A stretch of DNA of 8,983 nt, taken from the NCBI GenBank assembly GCA_030630445.1, contig DAOVNC010000117.1, positions 1-8,983 on the forward strand, written 5' to 3'. The translations under genes were made by a program, and so were the position numbers. Positions 6,507 through 8,983 of this stretch are shown here, in pieces. This DNA comes from Kiritimatiellales bacterium. Lineage in GTDB: Bacteria > Verrucomicrobiota > Kiritimatiellia > Kiritimatiellales > Pontiellaceae. Within the stretch, counting starts at the first letter, position 1, and every line of letters begins with the position of its first letter. The notes under the pieces were generated by a model. The model saw only the letters and a list, made by a program, of their open reading frames with translations. It did not search any database and had not been told where the DNA came from.

Positions 6507-6590
6507 GTGTTTAAATATAAAAGAAAGTGTCAGCTCTGGCAAGGGCGCGATTCTGAAAAACGCGGATCGGATATCCGCGCTACGTCGTAC

Positions 6591-6673
6591 GTAGCCCGCA
6601 AGTCCGTTGCGGGTTTTCCGTGGGGAGGTGCGGCGTTGCTTTGCGCAGGAACGCGGATCGGAGATCCCGCTAC
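6591..6673. repeat. Short REP-like unit, copy 2 (gene-less)
   Basis: This 83-bp unit runs from GTAGC to GCTAC, with the first hairpin (CCCGCAA/TTGCGGG, loop GTCCG) intact and the second degraded (CGCGGAT at 6652-6658 against GATCCCGC). Its first 40 bp equal the left end of the transposase element. It lies 7 bp beyond that element's right end and 80 bp before the next gene. Confidence 0.8.
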
Positions 6674-6692
6674 GGTACTTCCTTCGATAAAG

Positions 6693-6721
6693 TTGTGTTC
6701 AAGAGTGCCGTCTTGGTTAAT
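6693..6721 (+). promoter_or_regulatory. Weak candidate promoter of the lipid-gene pair
   Basis: TTGTGT (6693-6698), a 17-base spacer and GTTAAT (6716-6721) match the sigma70 hexamers at 3 and 4 of 6 positions. It lies in the 80-bp gap between the repeat cluster and the CDP-alcohol phosphatidyltransferase gene. A promoter is needed here because the upstream gene is on the other strand, but this particular match is weak. Confidence 0.25.
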
Positions 6722-6753
6722 GATGAACTTCGTATTTAAAGAAGGGGAAACGG

Positions 6754-7419
6754 ATGGCATTCCACGGAGACAAGAAAGAGGGCACCTGGCTGTTGGCCAA
6801 TGCCGAGAACCGGTTGAAGAACTGGCTGGTACCGAAGGTGCCGAAGAACGTTGAAACCTATCACCTCACACTGACGACGGTGCTGTGGTGCGCGCTGATT
6901 ATCCTCTTTAGTTTTCTTGCGCGCTACAACGTCCACTTTCTCTGGGTCGTTTCGGTGGCCATCTTCGGGCAATACATCACCGACCTGCTGGATGGGGAAA
7001 TCGGGCGGCGGCGAAATACAGGCTTGATCAAGTGGGGCTACTACATGGACCACTTCCTCGACTATCTTTTCCTTTGTTCGATCCTGATTGGCTATGGATT
7101 GATGGTGGAGGACCACAACAAGTATCTGCTCTTCTACATTCTCGCGCTCTTTGGCGCGTTCATGGTCAATTCGTTCCTGTCGTTTGCGGCAACGGGCGCG
7201 TTCAAGATTGCCTACATGGGCATCGGCCCGACTGAAGTCCGGCTAATCTTCATCATCGCCAACACGCTGATCATTATCTTTGCCGACCAATTTGAAATCG
7301 CGCGCGTTTTGCCGATCGTTCTGGCCGGTGCGGCCTTCTCGCTATTCGTGACCGTCTACCAGACGCAGAAGATGCTCTGGAAAATCGACATGGAGAACAA
7401 GCGCGATGCTGAAAAATAA
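6754..7419 (+). CDS. CDP-alcohol phosphatidyltransferase family protein
   Basis: The 221-residue integral membrane protein carries the family signature at 77-103: D77-x2-D80-G81-x2-G-R85, then G95-x3-D99-x3-D103, the metal and CDP site that displaces CMP from a CDP-alcohol or CDP-diacylglycerol. The usual Ala before Arg is Gly84. About six hydrophobic helices follow the family pattern (roughly 40-58, 62-78, 104-118, 124-143, 163-177, 184-202). The N-terminal WLVPKVPKNVETYHLTL and the GPTE at 158-161 recall the eukaryotic choline/ethanolamine phosphotransferase branch more than PgsA or PssA, but I cannot name the substrate. AAGGGG ends 6 bases before the ATG. The last 14 bp overlap the next gene, implying translational coupling and a shared process. 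Confidence 0.9.
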   Translation: MAFHGDKKEGTWLLANAENRLKNWLVPKVPKNVETYHLTLTTVLWCALIILFSFLARYNVHFLWVVSVAIFGQYITDLLDGEIGRRRNTGLIKWGYYMDHFLDYLFLCSILIGYGLMVEDHNKYLLFYILALFGAFMVNSFLSFAATGAFKIAYMGIGPTEVRLIFIIANTLIIIFADQFEIARVLPIVLAGAAFSLFVTVYQTQKMLWKIDMENKRDAEK

Positions 7420-8983
7420 ACGTCTGCTACTTGTAACGCTGTTGCTGATTCTCCTCGCGGTCGTGGTGCTGGGCATGCGGATCGGCTACCCGCGCCACCG
7501 GTTGGTCGGATTCATCCTGCTTGCGCTCGGCTGGATTCCGCTGGTGGTTTCGTACCACATCAACCGCCGCCTGCTGCGCGTGCAGAAAGCCATCGTCAAA
7601 AAGAAGACCAAGCCGTTCCTTCCGCACGCGGTGGTCGCCCTGCTTTTGCTCGTCGCCTTCTATGCAACGTGGGTGCTTTTCCCCGTCGGAAAGAGCCCGC
7701 TGGCCGGCATGGCGCCGGATGCCATTCGCACCGAGATCGCAGCCGACCTCGGCAACTACCAGATGCTGTGCAAGGCGGCCGACGACATCGTTGGGGGCTT
7801 TGCGGAAAGCGGGTTGCTGCAACGCACGGTGAATAGCCTGTCGAAAGAGGAACGCGCCGAAATCCGCGCGCTCTGGCGCGACGGCGTAATGGCCTTCCTC
7901 GAATTCGACCTGCTCAAGGGGAAATACTGCGGCTTCTACCAGATCGACTATGTCGCCGAGCCGGAACTGCACTCGGATGCCTTCCTCCTTGCCTACATGG
8001 CCTACGTTGCGCAGTACAACGCCTGCCTCGAAATCCTTGCGCTGCTCGATGGCAACGACTTTATGGAAACCCTGCTTAACGAAGCGGGGGAGGGGATTCC
8101 GGAGGACAGCTTCTTCACCATGAAACATCGGCTCACCAGCCCCAACGTCATGCTGCGCATGAACGCGGGCATGGTCTACTACGAACTCGTCAAGAAAGAC
8201 ATCACCCTCGACCCCACCGTCGTGGCCGACTTCGAGAAACGCCGCAAGGACTTCCTGAAGCAATTCGGAAGCAACGCCGAAATCCTGGTCGAAAACCCAC
8301 TCGATATCCTCGAACGCGCCGCCTTCGAGGCGATGTTCCCGGTTCAAAAAAACATTGCCGTGCAAATGAGCTACATCCGCACCGCCCGGCGCGACTATCT
8401 CATCACCCCCGAAATCCTTGTGAAGCACCTCGACCGTCTGGAACCGGGCGACATCCTCTTGCAGCGCCGCAACTGGCACATGACCAACATCGGCATCCCC
8501 GGCTTCTGGCCCCATACCGCGCTCTACGTCGGAACCCCCGCCGAGATCGATGCCTGTTTCTCCGACCTCGGTTTCCAGCCCATGGAAACCATCAAGGCGC
8601 TCTATCCCGAAGTCTTCGCGGCACTGGAAAAAGCGGCTGCCGACGGTTTTCCCGTCCGCGTCATCGAAGCCATCCGCCCCGGCGTGGTTTTCCAGTCGCT
8701 GGAAACCAGCGCCAAGTGCGACTACCTCGCCGTCGTCCGCCCCAACCTATCCAAGGCCGAAAAATTCAAGGCGCTGCTCGCCGCTTTTTCGCACCACGGA
8801 AAACCCTACGACCTCAACTTTGATTTCGCCACCGACAACGAACTCGTCTGCTCCGAGCTCGTCTATAAATCCTTCAAGTTCGCCGGCCCGCTGCCCTTCG
8901 AGCCCGAGGTCGTCAGCGGCCGCCTGCTGCTGCCGCCCAACCGCATGGTTGGGCAGGTCATCGACAACCTCGGCGGCGACAAC
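7406..8983 (+). CDS. Membrane-anchored YiiX/C92-like permuted NlpC/P60 protein, 3' end outside window
   Basis: An open frame of 526 codons runs from the ATG at 7406 to the window end. Three hydrophobic helices open the protein (about 7-24, 33-51, 75-92). Residues 100-340 are a helical region I do not recognise. The domain from about 345 fits permuted papain-like hydrolases (YiiX/YaeF, peptidase C92, related to LRAT): GDIL at 348-351, catalytic His370 in WPHTALYVG, then Cys482 in ELVCSELVYKSF. In permuted members His precedes Cys, as here. Relatives cleave amide or ester bonds or move acyl groups, often on lipids or lipid-linked peptides. GGAG lies 10 bases before the ATG, inside the upstream gene, which it overlaps by 14 bp. 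The coupling to a CDP-alcohol phosphatidyltransferase favours a lipid substrate; this is inference. Fold confident, reaction unknown. Confidence 0.85.
   Translation, partial: MLKNKRLLLVTLLLILLAVVVLGMRIGYPRHRLVGFILLALGWIPLVVSYHINRRLLRVQKAIVKKKTKPFLPHAVVALLLLVAFYATWVLFPVGKSPLAGMAPDAIRTEIAADLGNYQMLCKAADDIVGGFAESGLLQRTVNSLSKEERAEIRALWRDGVMAFLEFDLLKGKYCGFYQIDYVAEPELHSDAFLLAYMAYVAQYNACLEILALLDGNDFMETLLNEAGEGIPEDSFFTMKHRLTSPNVMLRMNAGMVYYELVKKDITLDPTVVADFEKRRKDFLKQFGSNAEILVENPLDILERAAFEAMFPVQKNIAVQMSYIRTARRDYLITPEILVKHLDRLEPGDILLQRRNWHMTNIGIPGFWPHTALYVGTPAEIDACFSDLGFQPMETIKALYPEVFAALEKAAADGFPVRVIEAIRPGVVFQSLETSAKCDYLAVVRPNLSKAEKFKALLAAFSHHGKPYDLNFDFATDNELVCSELVYKSFKFAGPLPFEPEVVSGRLLLPPNRMVGQVIDNLGGDN

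Larger units (their letters stand above)
5781..6583 (-). mobile_element. RAYT transposon: repeat unit split by a transposase gene
   Basis: The left end (5781-5820) is the first-hairpin half of the repeat unit; 41 bp (5780-5820) are identical to 6590-6630. The right end (about 6556-6583) is the second-hairpin half, and from AACGCGGAT to GCTAC it is identical to copy 1. Between them lies one minus-strand gene for a Y1 (IS200-like) transposase. The whole is 803 bp, bounded GTAGC...GCTAC like the short units, and separated from its neighbours by 3 bp (5778-5780) and 7 bp (6584-6590). Hairpin ends without long inverted repeats, a single small HUH transposase and this size fit IS200/IS605-like or REP/RAYT biology. 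Exact ends are inferred from repeat comparison within the window. Confidence 0.7.

Noticed and set aside
6530..6760. 76-residue minus-strand frame containing KFIINQDGTLEHNFIEG, considered as a gene remnant
   Set aside because: Much of it is translated repeat sequence and its start overlaps the next gene. The peptide looks protein-like but is too short to support a pseudogene call without a homology search.
7427..8515. 362-residue minus-strand frame
   Set aside because: The plus strand here encodes the membrane-anchored C92-like protein with its His and Cys motifs. The minus frame is a shadow.

Overview
The window is a GC-rich bacterial chromosomal segment with four functional blocks. Compact spacing, Shine-Dalgarno sites and GTG/ATG starts are typical of Bacteria. 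A PutA without a DNA-binding domain, a RAYT-type transposase embedded in short hairpin repeats and several dispersed intergenic repeat types suggest a repeat-rich genome, perhaps of the PVC group (for example Kiritimatiellota). That placement is an impression, not a demonstrated assignment.

Layout. (1) 1-975, minus: the N-terminal 325 residues of a GT4-type glycosyltransferase, cut by the window edge. Its interdomain linker is encoded by six tandem 7-bp repeats. (2) 976-1375: a divergent intergenic region with a promoter for each side. Between them lies a MITE-like element with 13-bp terminal inverted repeats, 10-bp flanking direct repeats and an inner array of six 7-mers phased at exactly 10 bp. 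(3) 1376-5695, plus: a two-gene operon of a GntR/FCD regulator and a 1200-residue PutA (proline dehydrogenase plus glutamate-semialdehyde dehydrogenase). A FadR-type palindrome lies at the expected transcription start, so the regulator probably represses itself and putA. (4) 5696-6753: a repeat cluster around a minus-strand REP-associated tyrosine transposase. The gene appears to sit inside one repeat unit, and two gene-less copies of the unit flank it. (5) 6754-8983, plus: a CDP-alcohol phosphatidyltransferase overlapping by 14 bp a membrane-anchored protein with a permuted papain-like (YiiX/C92, NlpC/P60-LRAT-like) domain, cut by the window end.

Functionally, block 3 converts proline to glutamate in two steps, with control assigned to a separate GntR protein rather than to PutA itself. 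Block 5 looks like a membrane-lipid module in which one enzyme makes a phospholipid-type product and its coupled partner may hydrolyse or transfer an acyl or amide group. Block 1 points to cell-surface glycan synthesis. The best candidates for something undescribed are the block 5 pair, the split-unit transposon and the heptamer array in the glycosyltransferase gene.
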